This document shows, piece after piece, positions 20,325 to 33,699 of a stretch of DNA of 64,000 nt (its first letter is position 1; every line of letters starts with the position of its first letter). The translations under genes were made by a program, and so were the position numbers. The notes beneath the pieces are model-generated. The model had not been told where the DNA came from and searched no databases. It saw nothing but the letters and a program-made list of their open reading frames with translations. Source of the stretch: Branchiostoma floridae (taxonomy: Eukaryota > Chordata > Leptocardii > Amphioxiformes > Branchiostomatidae); contig NC_049988.1 of NCBI RefSeq assembly GCF_000003815.2, forward strand, positions 16,922,088 through 16,986,087. The letters are read 5' to 3'.

Positions 20325-22410
20325 ATGGCGGGCAATCCTCGCCAGGATCTGTACCTGGAGATTTCTCGAAACCTGTTACAGGAAGAACTTAGAGATCTCC
20401 GTAACTATGTCAGCGGTGCGAAGATTTTACCTGCAGGTGTCGTCCAAAACGCCACCGCTCAAGAGATCTTCAACCAACTTGAAAAAGAATGGAATTTGAA
20501 GTCGGGAGATCTTTCGCTTATGGCAGACCTCCTGACAAAAATTGGAAGAAATGACTATGCTGAGCAGGCGGAGGAGATTGCTGAAAACGAGAGGAATTTG
20601 CAAGGTGCACGTGTGTTACTGTTTACCATGTTGTCATTAAATACATGCAGTAGCAGGAGAAGTAATGTTTATCTTTATAAATGGTAATGTTTATTTTCTT
20701 TCACCAAAGGAAAAACATTGCCCAATGGCGATTTTCAATGTGCCGGGGTGGGGTGGGGGGTTGATGGGTTGTGTTGGTGACCAAAGTCATATACATCAAC
20801 TCAGTCACAATAAAAGTAACAGAAAAAATGATTGCGGGTACTGTTTTACGAGAAAATAATTTATAATAGCGGTCAAAGGGTTTCATTTTCGTGGGAAAAT
20901 GGCGGCAGACTGCCTTTATTTGCTGAGCTAAATGTAGATGAACTTAAAGGCAACGTTCAAAATCGCGAACCCCCCCCCCCCAATAAAAACAGTCCCGTTC
21001 TATGACTGTAACGGAGGTTAATCAAGTAAGACTAGAAAGGCTACTTTCAGTGTGTTGAGGCTACTTTCTACTCCATTTGGTGTATGTTGATATTGATTTC
21101 TGTTTATTTAGGAGAACTGACCCCACGGCATGAACCCACCCAGAGGTTAGTGAGGAGATCTGGTGGTTCCTGGCACAGGAAGAGAAGGTCTGAGAACTAC
21201 GAGCAAGGATACGCTCCGGGTAGGCAGTATTACTAACTTCTGTTTCAAGATTTCTTGGTTGAATGGTCATTGGTGATTAGAAAATGTGATAATGCTTGAC
21301 AAAGAGAAGTATCTATTTTCTTAAAAGATTATTAACATTGGCTGGTGAAGAGTGGCTACTCCAATGCAAATATAGGTCAGGGAAGTACACTGTTGTTCTT
21401 TCCTACGTCTGAAATGTACTTCTATTTCATCAATGAAAGTGTCTGCAAATATCAGCAATAAATCTTTTATTCATTTTATATTTTCGCAGCAACAGCAAGC
21501 GGTAGACGGAGAGCACCCTTTGGACACAGCAGACAAAATGTGAATAGAGGTAAGTTTAGGTTATTGTCATTTCTTCAGTGTTCGAAGCCTAACTACAGTG
21601 ATGATAGGAAAGAGTCACATCACGCTCCCAAGAGCAAAGATAAGTCAGGTACTTAAGTTGTAACTTGTAACTTTGCTTATAAAAAACTTATTACACTGTG
21701 AGCACAAAGCTGATTACTGTTGTCTCAATTTCAAGGAATATACAAATCTTCAATGTATTCAACTATTGCTGTCTTTATCTTCAAATTTTATTTTTGTAAT
21801 GTAAGGTCAAATGTCAGTTAGTCTTCTCACAACAGCCATTTCGACAGAATGTAATTTGAAAAACGTATCATAATAGCCTGATTAATGCTCGCTTATAGCA
21901 GCCCACCCAACAGAGGGGCCAGTTACAGCCCTGGACAGCAGAGTTTTTTCAGACTGGTATCAACATCTATCCAAAAGCACCTATCATCAGTAACATTATA
22001 TATATATTTCTTTTATAATTACAGAGGATGACTTTGCGCCAGCGAGGAAGAGGCCTCGACAAGATCCAAATAAGCCACGACAAGATCCATTTGTGCTACA
22101 GATGAAACAAAGTATTGTCAAGAGATGTCAGGGGTGCAAACAGGAGTTTGGAGAACTCAGTTACCCAGCTAACGTAGTCATTCAACACCGTAACAACTAC
22201 CCCTATTTTGACAAGTGGGAGTGGTCAGTTGTCGACAGCTGGAGGAATGGGTACTTCCATGCAAATGTGGCTTGTATCAAACCACGTTACTCGGACTTTG
22301 ACCCCCATGAGGTAATGGTACCACCATCTACATTAGAGAACCTGACAGACGACCATGTAGAGTACTGCAAAGAACATGGCATACTGTTGTCCGTGCCGTG
22401 GGAAACCTAA
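20325..22410 (+). CDS. Death-effector-domain protein with Cys/His C-terminal domain, four exons
   Basis: Exons 20325-20604, 21112-21219, 21490-21549, 22025-22410; all three junctions are phase 1 and the product is 277 residues. Residues 8-88 form a death effector domain: LYLEISRNLLQEELRDLRNY, then EIFNQLEKE, LSLMADLLTKIGRNDYAEQA, the six-helix pattern of FADD and caspase-8 DEDs. The middle is Arg/Lys-rich. The last exon has R-C-x2-C, then about 25 residues later an I-x-H, then GYFHANVACI and a ten-residue spacer before FDPHEVMVPPS. This looks like a zinc-binding C2-H-H-C arrangement, found in many uncharacterised invertebrate proteins as far as I recall. Likely an adaptor; function unknown. 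Possible poly(A) signals AATAAA at 23386 and 23438. Confidence 0.8.
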
Positions 22411-23879
22411 ATTGTTGATGGTGGCCCCATTCCTTCGTTGGGATTTGCGATCTGAGTATCTTGGTTTTGACAATATTTCCATGGCTGCATTTTTTGTCAA
22501 CTGGGTACGTATTGTTTCTATCTGTAACACAAACAAAAGTTATTACAATGTAGGAGGCAAAAAGCTTTACAGAATTCTTGCTGTCATTTTTGTTGCCAAA
22601 TAGCTATCAGGTAAATTTGCTCATGGAGTGGTGGTGTTCAGTCATACTCACGTACAGACGACTTGGGGATCTACTTTTATGTACAATTGTCAGTTCTATG
22701 TAACAATGGAGAAAAAACTTTCCGGACACTTTGTATCTGAAGAAGAACTTTGGCAAATATATAAATTTAGAAAGCGTTACATTCCAAACATACCACAGAC
22801 AAAAAGCTTTTGGATGTGTTTAAAATCAATACCTTAATATATTGATGAAATTTTATTTGTAAGTTGATGCCGGGAGGCTAATAATTGCAAGTAAAGTATA
22901 TGGTATAAAAATAGGGAGCATACATGTGACAATAAATAGTGATAAATTGTAAAAAGAGACTACTCGAATACTAGTGTTGGCTATTTCTAAACAGGTTGGG
23001 TAATATATAGCACACAATGCACAAATATTTAGATTAAAATGTAGAAGAAAATGTTGTGTCCCGACCGACCCTAGCCAAAAACTGCTGACCCTAGGCTTTT
23101 TGGTCGGCCTCTGGCAAAAAGGCATAACATTTTCCATCTGACGTTTTGGTGACGAAATTTGAAACAGACTTCCTGAACTTTGCACTCTGTTGACTGTTGC
23201 TATGAACAATTGAAGTAAGTCTGTGTACTAAACATTTTTGTTCCGTTCTGATAATACAATTCACGGTGTTTGTATAAGGTACGAATGCATGCATACTTTA
23301 CAACATGAGTACGAGTGCCTGAAGCATTTCAGTTTTACATTGCTGAACTGTTACTTTTTTTCCACGTCGGCTGACATTTGAAAATAATAAAACTGAGAGA
23401 GAATCCTGCCTAATCCATGTTTACGCATCTATCATACAATAAAGTATATTTTCATCTTCGAACCTGAATCGTTTATTTGTTGTGATGGGGGCGAAAAGTT
23501 CTGACATAGTTGAATACATCACGTTTTAACATTTCTAGATATATTGTTTTATTCGCGTTCTTTTACACGTTTGGTGGGGAAGATTTTGACCTTATCATGT
23601 GCCCTGTTTTCAGTCCGCCGGCCCAAGCAACCACTGCCCCATGTCCCAATTGAAATGTCTAACGGACAAGGGGAAGGGCAGTTTTTTTTCCAGAGATGTA
23701 TACAAAGTCCCTCCCAGTGCCCTGTTCTCAACAATCTGGGGAATGGTAACGAAAATAGTTTTACAAGGGGTAGGGGCACGATCCTTTCCACTAACTTCTA
23801 TTTAGAGAGTACTCTTAATACGTTGTTCCGCCGTTCTGCATTGAAAAGCCATTCTGACTTGACACCAGCCCTGTTTGTT
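22411..23879. other. Region downstream of DED gene 1
   Basis: Probable 3' untranslated and intergenic sequence with AATAAA at 23386-23391 and 23438-23443. Open frames at 23544-23966 (+) and 23549-23791 (-) overlap each other and resemble nothing. No gene supported. Confidence 0.45.
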
Positions 23880-24538
23880 GCGAGCGGACATGCAAGACGA
23901 CCATTTACAAAAGCCCAGTGCCGTCAGAAAATGGTATTGTTTACACTGTACACAACGGCCACGTAAAAATCCAGACTTGACCGTCGTCTCCCCAACATTG
24001 TACGTTCGAATTTAGTTCCACGGAGTACTCTTTACTTTAGTGGTGATTGGAGACAACAGACGCCTTTACACATACAACCTCGATATGTATATGTACAGAA
24101 CTTGGTCATAGAATTCCATGCCTATACAGGTACATTAATTAGTAGACTACCACACACGAACCAGGTGTAACGGTCCAGTCTGCCACCTTCCACCTTTGAA
24201 CCCCTCCCTTGGTCTACCTGTATGACGTAACCTTAAGTAACAATAGGACCGTACCAAGATATTCTGTGGGGGGACGTCTTATATTGAACTTATATTTCTG
24301 TACGGCTCCAGTGCATCTGGGCACAATTTCGTATGTCGTCGGTTGTAGTTGATATTTTTTTCCACACAATAAAGAGGGTAGCTCATGATTGGAAAAGAAT
24401 CGAGACTACAGAAGTATAACATATAATGAATTAGTAACGAAATGCCCCCGACGGGCGCCAAATACACTGGCCCTCTTGCAAGTACCGCTGGGGATTTCCG
24501 CTACTTTCAGCAGGTGTGTGAGTCGTACAATTCTCCAA
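23880..24538 (+). promoter_or_regulatory. Duplicated DED promoter region, copy 2
   Basis: It shares aaatggtattgtttac, cgtctccccaacattgta, ggtgtaacg, caccttccacctttgaac, ggaccgtaccaagat and agagggtagctc with the region upstream of the FADD-like gene, and more weakly with 19700-20324. It is placed directly before the truncated DED exon. Confidence 0.6.
24490..24499 (+). promoter_or_regulatory. kB-like site before the truncated DED exon
   Basis: GGGGATTTCC, a perfect match to GGGRNWYYCC, ending 39 bases before the ATG at 24539. The surrounding 80 bases are nearly the same as those before 62689. Confidence 0.55.
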
Positions 24539-24589
24539 ATGGCGAGTAATCCTCGCCAGGACCTGTACCTGGAGATTTCTCAAAACTAA
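24539..24589 (+). pseudogene. Truncated DED first exon
   Basis: It encodes MASNPRQDLYLEISQN then TAA. The first 15 residues match the other DED genes in this window almost exactly; the remaining five helices are absent. AAG/GTAATA directly after the stop could serve as a splice donor. The sequence might therefore survive as a 5' exon (with a short upstream frame) for the DED exon at 25730. Alternatively it is simply a dead copy cut by a deletion. Confidence 0.7.
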
Positions 24590-24809
24590 GGTAATAACTA
24601 AGGAAATAAGGTATGTTACCCTTCAGTGATCATAAGTTTAAGGTCAGCAAACATTGCTCACTAAGAGGACATGCAGCTACAGTGCACCATAAGGAAATAA
24701 ACTTAAAATGGTCAGTACAAGTATCGAGCATAGACTCTTTAGTACAGGAAATGTCTAAGGGTGCAGAAGGGATAAATATTTTCTTTTTACTGTACAAAGA
24801 AAAGGGTAA

Positions 24810-25345
24810 GCAGATAGCTTGTGATGTAAGGGAAACGTGATGTATGTTTGGGTCCCCTAGCAGCTTGTTCTGGAACTGCAGGGGCATTCTGGTCAAAATC
24901 TTCAAATGTCCTTTTTTGACATAACGGAACAAAGGAACCATGAATTTCCATGATATTTGGCATGTAGGTATCTTTGGCAGAGATGTACTTAAAAAAGTTC
25001 ACATTATGCAATTTTTTACTTAATTTGCATTCTTAATGAGAAAAATCTACATTTATAGTATTTTCCATTATAGGATTCAAATGCATGTAACATACGTAGT
25101 TTTTGGCAGGTGGAGGATCAGCAGATTCCAATTATGCAAATAAGTCCCTAATTTGCATAATTAACGTGAAAGTGTCCAAATCCTTCCAAGTACATTTATT
25201 GCGTTATTGGATTGTCAATATTGTGACCTGTGTAAGTTAGCTGAAGGTGTACATAACCAAGCATAAATTATGCAGATGTGAAATTCATTGACATAATCAA
25301 AATATTTGATGGAGGTATGAGGTCTCCGAATTCTTGTTTGACTTG
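24810..25345 (+). mobile_element. Partial copy of the ATTATGCAAAT-type foldback family
   Basis: It shares in order with 27400-27940 and 42260-42690: cagatagcttgtgatgtaag, gcaggggcattctggtcaaa, catgatat, caggtggaagatta-like, ccaattatgcaaat and gttagctgaaggtgtacata. It is one arm only; the outer end is missing. Confidence 0.65.
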
Positions 25346-25729
25346 TTTTCGCATGACCCGTCCATGAGAATTGCCCCCCCTTACAGAAGAAGCCACGCAG
25401 AACCCCATGTATAAGAGTCTATGGCTAGCATCATCATGTTGTTTATTAAAGGCACTGTAAGTGTGATCATATTTCAACATCTTCAATTTTCAGGTCAACT
25501 GAGCTGGTAAAATAGCACAAGGAAAGAGTTGGCAAGATAATGAACGAGTTAAGAACATACCCAAAGAGCTAACAAGGTGATTAATGAATGTTTTATTATG
25601 GCAATAGGCTAAACAGATTGCAGTAGGCTGAACATCTCCAACAGCCCGCCACCCCCATAATGACACATGGCAGACTTCCAACATTCTTATATCTACACTG
25701 CCTTTCTATCTTTTACAGTGGCCACAACC

Positions 25730-26562
25730 ATGGCGTCTGAACAGGGTGATTCAACTTCAGTCAAGTTTGAGCTATCACCTCGTAACAAGCTTTATTTGAA
25801 GATAAGTCAAAATTTATCTCAAGACCAAGTTAAAAACATGAAACTTTTGTTGCTCACTGATCATTTTTTATCCAAATCAAAAATTGCAAATGAGACGCCA
25901 CAAGAAATATTTCATATGCTGGAAGCTGATAACAAAATTGGTGAGGGAAATATTAGATTGTTGAAGGAGCTGTTGGTAGCCCTAAAGGAAACCGAGCTAG
26001 CAAAAGAAGCGGAGGATTTGGAGAGGAATGAGCGTGAGTAGATTTCGATGCATTATTCATAGTGATTTTAGTTTTGCTTAGAATATTCTCAGTTTATTAG
26101 CACAACTAGAAAAGTAGTGTTTCGTTCATTATGATATTTTCTTATGTAGTCTGCAACTATAGATATACAAATGTGCATACAATAATCTTAACAGCGTTTG
26201 TCAATATTGCTTTAGCTACCGATGAAGAAAAAGTTTCAAATATCTTAACATTTTCTAATCTACTTTTTAGTATTTGCACTTTTTGATTTTATACCTGTAT
26301 AATATGGTTGAAGTTATCCATAGAATATCCTGCATCAAAAATTTGAGCATGGAATGAAGTTACAGTGTTGTTTGAACAATCCATATGTAACATCGTCTGT
26401 CTTTTTGTGCCTGTCTGTGCATCTTTTCCTTAGGAAGGGAAATGAGAAAGAGAATGGCCTCATTTGATGATGGCAATCCCGCTGTACCATATTACAGTAG
26501 CCTGAGAGGGATACGGGGCAGGTCCGGCCTGGGAGACCGGGAAACACGCGAATTTGAGAATG
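25730..26562 (+). CDS. Second, divergent death-effector-domain gene (3' end not found)
   Basis: Exons 25730-26033 and 26434-26562 (phase 1, phase 1 onward). The ATG lies 10 bases after a splice acceptor TTTTACAG (ending 25719), so an upstream non-coding exon is likely. Residues about 20-95 form a DED: LYLKISQNLSQDQVKNMKLL, PQEIFHMLEADNKIGEGNIR, LLKELLVALKETELAKEAED. Exon 2 is basic and Gly/Arg-rich, like the linker exon of DED gene 1. It ends in AATG/GTAGGT; no continuing exon is recognised before the transposon-rich region, and read-through stops at once. It may be a truncated gene, or its last exons may lie beyond the repeats. Marked as partial. Confidence 0.68.
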
Positions 26563-26829
26563 GTAGGTAATGGCATCTCCTGGGCGATGAATGCAACTGT
26601 CCGGCAAAGCGAGCGATAATTGCGACATTAAAGAAATGAAATGGCATTGTTGTGAGTTGCCCTCATCCTCCTGTGCTGTCGTTTACCTAGCCTTCCCTCT
26701 CCTTCGGAGTTACAATGGAGCAAAGTGCGCTTTATCCTGGACCCAAGTTTGTAGACAAATGACACTGTTTCCCAGGAATTGGCATTATTTATACAATGAC
26801 AGTAGTCTCATGGAGGTATAGTTTTTGGT

Positions 26830-29057
26830 GAGTCTGTCTGTGTGTCTGTGTTTCCGCATATTTTTTCTATTCACATTTATCTAACGAGGATTTGACAAAA
26901 AGCAAAGCTGCTTATCTGAGTCTTCTCCTCTACACATGACAAAAATAAGGACACACATACAAATTACGAACACAATAACATAGTCAAAAGATAATGATAA
27001 CGACGTGAAAATAAACAAGGAATCAAGTAACAGAGTGAACGTGCAGCTGGTTTACAAACTTAGGAATAATCAAATAAGGCTATATAATCAACTAAAACTA
27101 AAAACGACCTGTCTGTTGGATGAACTTAAATACAGCATCAAATAAAAGACAATTTTGAATGGGAGATAAGAGTGCATTTCCCCTGAGTAGAGTTGAACAT
27201 ACAATATTTTCAGCATATTTGTGGTCAGCATAACTTCAGATCCTCTGGATTGATTGTAATGATATTGTGTATGTGTGAAGGTTTTGAAAAGACGTAGATC
27301 AATGTCAACTTGGGCCCCCTGGTGTGTGACCTTAGTACTGCAGCAGTACTGCAGCAGAACGATTTTTTTAATTTTTTGTCCTAGACATGCTATGGTCTTG
27401 ATTGTTTGGTCGCAGATAGCTTGCGATGTAAGGAAGAAGTGATGTATGTTACACCCCCCCCCCCCCCCCCAGCTTGCTCTGGAGCTGCAGGGGCATTTTT
27501 GTCAAAATCTTCCAAGGAGCATAACGGAACATAGGAACAATGGATTTTCATGATATATTTACCATGCAGGTATATTTGGCAGAGCTTTACATGATGAAGT
27601 GCAAATCATGCAAATTTGGAATTAATTCGCATACTTAATGGGGAAAATCTGCATTTTCCATTATAGGACTCAAATACATGTAACATACATGTATGTAGCT
27701 TGTGGCAGGTGGAAGATTAGCAAATTCCAATTATGGAAATACATGTAAGTCTATTATTAACATAATTATGAGAAAGTGTCCAAATCCATTCAAGCACATG
27801 TAGTTTTATGATTGAATTGTCAATATTGTGACCTGTGTAAGTTAGTTAAAGGTGTACATAACCTAGCATAGATTATGCAGGTGAAAAAGTCATTTACATA
27901 ATCAAAATATTTCATGGAGGTATGAGGTCTCCAAACTCTTGTTTTTGTATGTTGCGTCATGCCAATAATCAAACTTTGCGAGTGAAAGGCTTTCAAATTA
28001 TAAAGCTAGACTGTATAACAATGTATAACAGAACTTGACACCATTGACATGCGTTTCCAGAAATTTCTGTAAGGCATTCATTCTGTCATGCCAAAGACTC
28101 AAACGATGGTGTCAGGGGAGAAGTCTATAATCCCAGTGTTATGTGATAGGAGTTTACCTAAATGTAATCAAGGCCAAATATATAAATCAACAGATACTGA
28201 TTATGTAAATGAGGTCCTCATCTGCATAATTAATGCAAAATACCACGATTCCTATTAAAGAAAGAAATGCTTGGAATTTTATACTTGTGATATATATTAG
28301 TTAGTTTAATTTGAACATCACCATGTTTAGATTATGCAAATGTGTACAACATGTTTGAAAGTCCTATCACGAAATGCAGTGGATTTATCGACTTTCCTCA
28401 TTAATTATGCAAATTAGCTGTTAATTTGCATAATTGGTATCTCATTATGTAAGTTTTCACTTAGGCTATCTACATACCCAAAATCATGACGATCCGTCAA
28501 CACGTTCATATTTTGCCATTTGCATAATTAATATGCATTGATATTTCTCTCTTTCTCATCTATATATGTGACAAGTTCGAAAGTCTTATCATGAAATGCA
28601 GTTGATTTATAAACTTTCCTCATTAATTATGCAAATTAGCTGTCATTTGCATAATTAGTATTCCATTATGTACATTGTTACTTAGGCTATCTACATACCA
28701 AAAATCATGACGATCCATCAACACGTTCTCGAGTTATTCTCGTCTAAAGTTTGAAAGGAAATCGGCGGCTGCAGTTCCAAACAAGCCACTAGGGGGTCCA
28801 AACTTACAACACTTTCTCTCTACCCCGAGGGCTATCTACCACTCAAAAATCATAACCACAGCAACCAGAACACGATATATCAAAAATTGAGGTTCTGCTG
28901 CAGTACCTTAGCAAGCCGCTAGGGGGCACATTATCGAACTTGACCTTCGTTTTCCCAACCCCTACCCACCTACCAAATATCATCGGAATCCATCCAAGGC
29001 TTCTTGAGTTATGCTGGTAACACACACACACACACACACAGACACACAGACTCACAA
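26830..29057. mobile_element. Foldback element of the ATTATGCAAAT family
   Basis: The two ends are related in inverted orientation. The left has gtctgtctgtgtgtctgtg, then ggccccctggtgtgtgacc and ctgcagcagaac. The right has gttctgctgcagtacc, ccgctagggggcac, acttgacctt and a (CA)n run with cagacacacagac. The interior repeats attatgcaaat/gcataatta blocks and cgatccgtcaacacgttc. No transposase is seen. Related copies: 24810-25345, 36050-37080, 41990-46960, 53895-54400. The open frame at 28843-29112 is part of it. Class not assigned. Confidence 0.65.
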
Positions 29058-31776
29058 TAGTCCATGGGCCAGCACCCCAAATTTCACATATCGGTACCCT
29101 CCAGGGTGGCAAATTCTCCTTGTTATTTTTGAATAGTAGAAGGCCTGTGGCATATATTTTGACGTGATAGCCATTCTGGTATGGTAGCTTTCTACCGGCT
29201 ATCAGCCTTCAAACCTATCACCACCTAAATGATCTGGAAATTTCGTGTCTTAAACAAGGGGGAGGGGCAAAATATCAAACATCAATATTTTTCAATGAAA
29301 ATTCACATGCTAGTAGAAACTGTTAAGAGGATCATAAAAATATTTTTAGATTTTCGGTTTTGTGATTCAACACAAACTTATGACCGCCTAAACTCAGATT
29401 TTTGACGATTTTCTGGTGAAAAATATATACTTTATTTTCCACTATTATATGTTATTCACATTACCTATGGCGCCTTGCCTGATGAGTTAGACTTACCGTC
29501 CATATCATTCCCTGCATATTAAACTTTAAATGATCGAAATTCGTCAATGAAATCCGGAGATATGAATGTGTGAAGAATGACACATCTGCCAGCTGATAGT
29601 GACAATATCGTTGCTAAGGCCGTTGCTAAGGCTGTTGTAAAGGAGGTTTCAGATCGTACTCCACAGCAAAACTGATACAAAGAACTTACTTTTCTGTAGT
29701 CTTTTGCTCTGATTACATCAGTAGAAGTACAAGGAATAGTGTTAAAATGTTTAACATTTAACAGATGCAGAAATGTGTTTTTTTACGTCATTTCTTTCAG
29801 AATCATTAGCAAAACTGTTGCTAAGGCCGTTGCTAAGGGGGTCCTCAGTCATGTTTCAAGCAAAGAACAGCAGATAGTCAAGTTCTCTGAGACGTGATTT
29901 CGCTCCTGCCATCTTGTAAATCATGAATAATTGTGAAAAATATCATAATTGATTAGAAATGTTAACTTGGGCTCTACATGGGGGTTATAAGGATACCTGA
30001 AAATGAATTACCTTCATTTTACACATTAAAAATGCTCTTTTACGTCATTTAATAGATGCCTCACTAAAATTCACAGCGTATATCTAGTATATCGTACACA
30101 ATGAAAAAGGCTCTGCATGGGGGTTACCAGGGCTCCACATATGTGACACCGTTGAATACACAGGACAAGTGGGTACAGGACTGCGTCATGCATATCAAAA
30201 TTCATCTAGAAACAAGACCATAACAAAAGGTCTAGAGCAAGGCTAATCTGGGATGAAAAAAGTATATTGTACTTTTCTTTATCAATTGTATACTATTCAT
30301 CAATGAGGTTATATCGATATAAAAATTGGGATATCTAGACATGTCTGTATAACCTCCTTGACTCTATGTTAGGTATAGTAAAGGTTTGCTGCTTTGAACA
30401 AACTGCATGACACTTAGTCTATAATGGTGTGTTATTATGCCTGACCATTCATTCATTTGTTAACATAAGGGCAAACCAAAAGCAAAGTCTATAACAAAAT
30501 TTTCATGTATGGAAATCCGTTAGAATGGAGCAGTGTAATATCTGGTGTAAAATGTAGCTAACTGCAATAGCTAGAAGATTCTGGCAGGCTTAAGACTTGA
30601 CATACTGGATACAAAACTACTCATGCCTTTTTTTACACTGTTGTAAAAATTAAACTACAAAACTTACAACCTACAAATTTCCACATGTGCATGTGCCTAG
30701 AACTAGGATTGTCTCCAATGCCTAAGGGAATTTTCTTTGTCATTGAGCCCGTAATAGGCATATGAAAATGGTCAGATATACGTTTTAGTTGCCTTTTATA
30801 GCTTTAACGATTTGAGGCCTTAGGTTTTTGCCTGTTCGCAAAAAAAATGAAGTCTTCAAACATTACAATATGACTGTAGGCAATATGTTAGTATATACAT
30901 AGTTGTCTTTCACAGTGCCTGCCACTCGCCTTTCTCCTCTATCACATCCATGCAAGGACATTACGTCCTTCGTCGGAATCAACTGACATTTTGAATCACA
31001 AGTGGAAGTAACAGTCAGACTTCCTCTTGTTCAACGTTGGGCATATCTGAGATACTGGTCAGAGGGAACGTTCATATAAAAAGTTGCCACACATTGTATT
31101 CTTTACAGTTGTTGTGCAATAAAGCTCTATCTATAAAAATTAGATATTTTATACAATGTAAGAAAATGGGCATGTCTCCTGTCAGAAAGAAGGTGATTTG
31201 ACTTGTGTGTGACCAAGGGGACCAGTACCAACCGGTGTCGCGATTGTCCTTGTTGGTAGGTCATGTGTCTGTGGCACTGTGGTAATCACCACTTCTCTGA
31301 CCCCAACACCAAAGGCTTTCCAGTCTCGCATGTCTTCATCAGGTTAAAACAAGAAATTTTTCCATGTCTTCGCATCTTCTTAATTTTCTTTTGCATTACC
31401 TGTTTGTTTCGCTGTTGGGCTATTCTACAGCCCGTATGCCTCCATCTGACCGTATGCCTTCAACGGTTTAGACTCCATGAATTTCATAACATACCGTCTT
31501 AGGTGAGTCTTCATTGATGCTATCTGGCGGTCGCACATGCCCTTACCGCTGGTTGAGACAAAATCAGCACAGTATCCGGCATTGTCTCATCTCAAAACAC
31601 TTAAGAAAACAAGATGGCAAAATTTCAAAATAGACACCATGAACATTACAATAATTGAAGCAATACAGCATGGTATCATAGCTGAATTCGTTTATAAAAT
31701 TTTGCAGCAGTTGGAACACCATTTTCCCCATCTTGCATACGTTTTTGCATTTATTTCTTGACATTTATTTCTTGCC

Positions 31777-31871
31777 AGCATATTTTGTGCAATTATTCGC
31801 GTGGTGCAAAAATGCGAAGTTATCCAGCTGGACTGCAAAGGTTTGGGATTTGGGGATTCCGTGCAATTAAC
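31777..31871 (-). mobile_element. Partial pogo-like MITE
   Basis: It matches the interior of the MITE at 31998-32171 in the opposite orientation (gaagttatccagctggactg, tttggggattc, gtgcaatta). The ends are not intact. Confidence 0.55.
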
Positions 31872-31997
31872 TATAACTGAACTATTCAAAACTACCAGTA
31901 AATATAGTTGACACTTGTGTTCCTCTGTGATAAGGCCTTTCTTCTCAAACATTTTGTTCTTAGTTAATAAACATCTTTTGTACTTTTAAAAAGACTA

Positions 31998-32171
31998 CAG
32001 TAGAAGCCAGTTAATTGCACAGCGGATTACCGTACACTTCTGTTAATTGCACTGAATCCCCAAATCTCGAACCGGTGCAGTCCAGCTGGATAACTTCACA
32101 TTATTGCACCATGTGGATAATTGCACGAAATACGCTTGCAATTTGGGTGTGCAATTAAGCGGCTTCTACTG
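31998..32171 (+). mobile_element. pogo/Tigger-like MITE with TA target site
   Basis: Terminal inverted repeats cagtagaagccagttaatt at the left and, complemented at the right, cagtagaagccgcttaatt. It is flanked by TA on both sides and is 174 bp. The CAGT start and TA duplication are typical of the Tc1/mariner-pogo group. No coding sequence. Confidence 0.75.
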
Positions 32172-33699
32172 TATTTCACAGCCCTTGCTTTATTTCCAAT
32201 GATGTATTTACTCGAGTACTCTGTAAGTACCAACAACTATAGCTGCAGTACAATGAAAATAAAACAAGGGTTGTGAAAAAAGTATCTTTATCCAGTACGC
32301 GTATGCGTACCAATATGAACATTAGAAATACTATTGTCTATCTCAGCTCATCGTTCACAATGGCTATTGTTGTTATTAGTAAGTTCAAGTCCTCCGTGAA
32401 TCACTTATTGGTGGCGCCCATCTCCATTCCTTATTTTTTAGTCCACAAGGCTGTTCAAATTACTACAGTGGGGCATGTCTGCTCTTAGTAGTGCGTGTTT
32501 GTGTGTACTACAGTATGTATTAAACTGACATACGCTGTCCTGAATGCTGAGTGCCTAGCAGAGAAGACAGTGTATCCTTGTTTGTCTTTGGTATGGCACG
32601 GTTGGAGATTAAACTCACACCATCGCACCCGCAGTATACTCTAATTGATCAAGAAGTGTGCACAAACTTTCAAGTAAGTTACGAATTTCATTTTATTACT
32701 CACCTCAAGTTTGCAATTGGTCTTCCTAAATGGATTCTCAATATGAAGAAGCTCCACATCTATGTGATCTGTATCTTATATGTCCATACAGAGCCCTTCT
32801 CATTATTGTGACCAGATTAAGTTTACACGATGGTTTAGTAAGTAGCATACCTAACTTTACATTAAACAGAGTAACGATGAAAGGTTTAAAACCCACCCAT
32901 TTCTCTTTCAAATGTCCCTATATCCCCCATGTAAAAACTAAATCAATACATCTAATTTATTGTAGCATTATGGCAGTTATGTGTGGTTTTCACACAGCTA
33001 CACAAAAAGTCTCCATAACTTACCTCCATAGTGAAACATCACTTACCTTATTCATCATGCATGGTCCCAAACCCAAAAAAGCCGCTAATACCCTGATATG
33101 GCTCACCTTATGTGTGGCTCAATAACACAACAATTAATATTTCTTTATTAAGTAGATTTTCCTCTTTCCTTCAACAATAACGTATACACCAGTTGCATTA
33201 CCTTCAATGTAAAGAGTAAGCATGGGAAGTACTGTATTACGCCTTAGAAATGACCAAAATTCTGAGAGATTAAAACTCTGCTCGTAGTCAATCAGGTAAC
33301 CCCCTATGAATCATTAAATTTCAGAGGATGTATCCTCTGAAATTCAATGCTTCGTCGTCACCTGTTGGTCTGTAAAATTAGGGGACCCATTTCCTATGTG
33401 ATAATAAAAAACTTCTTCACATCTTTATCAAATCTATGAGGGTAGCCGTCGCAATTTTAGTAATTTTCGGCGATAAATTGTTTGATTTTGAAGGGCCTCT
33501 TAGGGCGGCCCCAAGCCTCAATAACAGAAAAAATTGAGGGTTAGCTCCACATACCTATCACACATACAAAGAATTAATTATAATTTGGCTGACCCCAACC
33601 TTCCGACCTCAGCATAGTTTGTCTAGTTTCTCCTGCAATTATATTTTTGATGGTGCTCATCTGCACAAAAGTCAAGAAGACTAAAAGTAGCAAAATTAC

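Noticed and set aside
21590-21650. Possible extra exon in DED gene 1 (TTCTTCAG acceptor, donor near 21647)
   Set aside because: In the required phase it hits a stop after three codons.
23544-23966. 140-codon open frame
   Set aside because: It overlaps an opposite-strand frame and runs into duplicated promoter sequence; no recognisable domain.
31263-33125. Short frames in the centre of the 6.3-kb element as a possible transposase
   Set aside because: No DDE-type spacing, zinc finger or other transposase motif could be seen on either strand.
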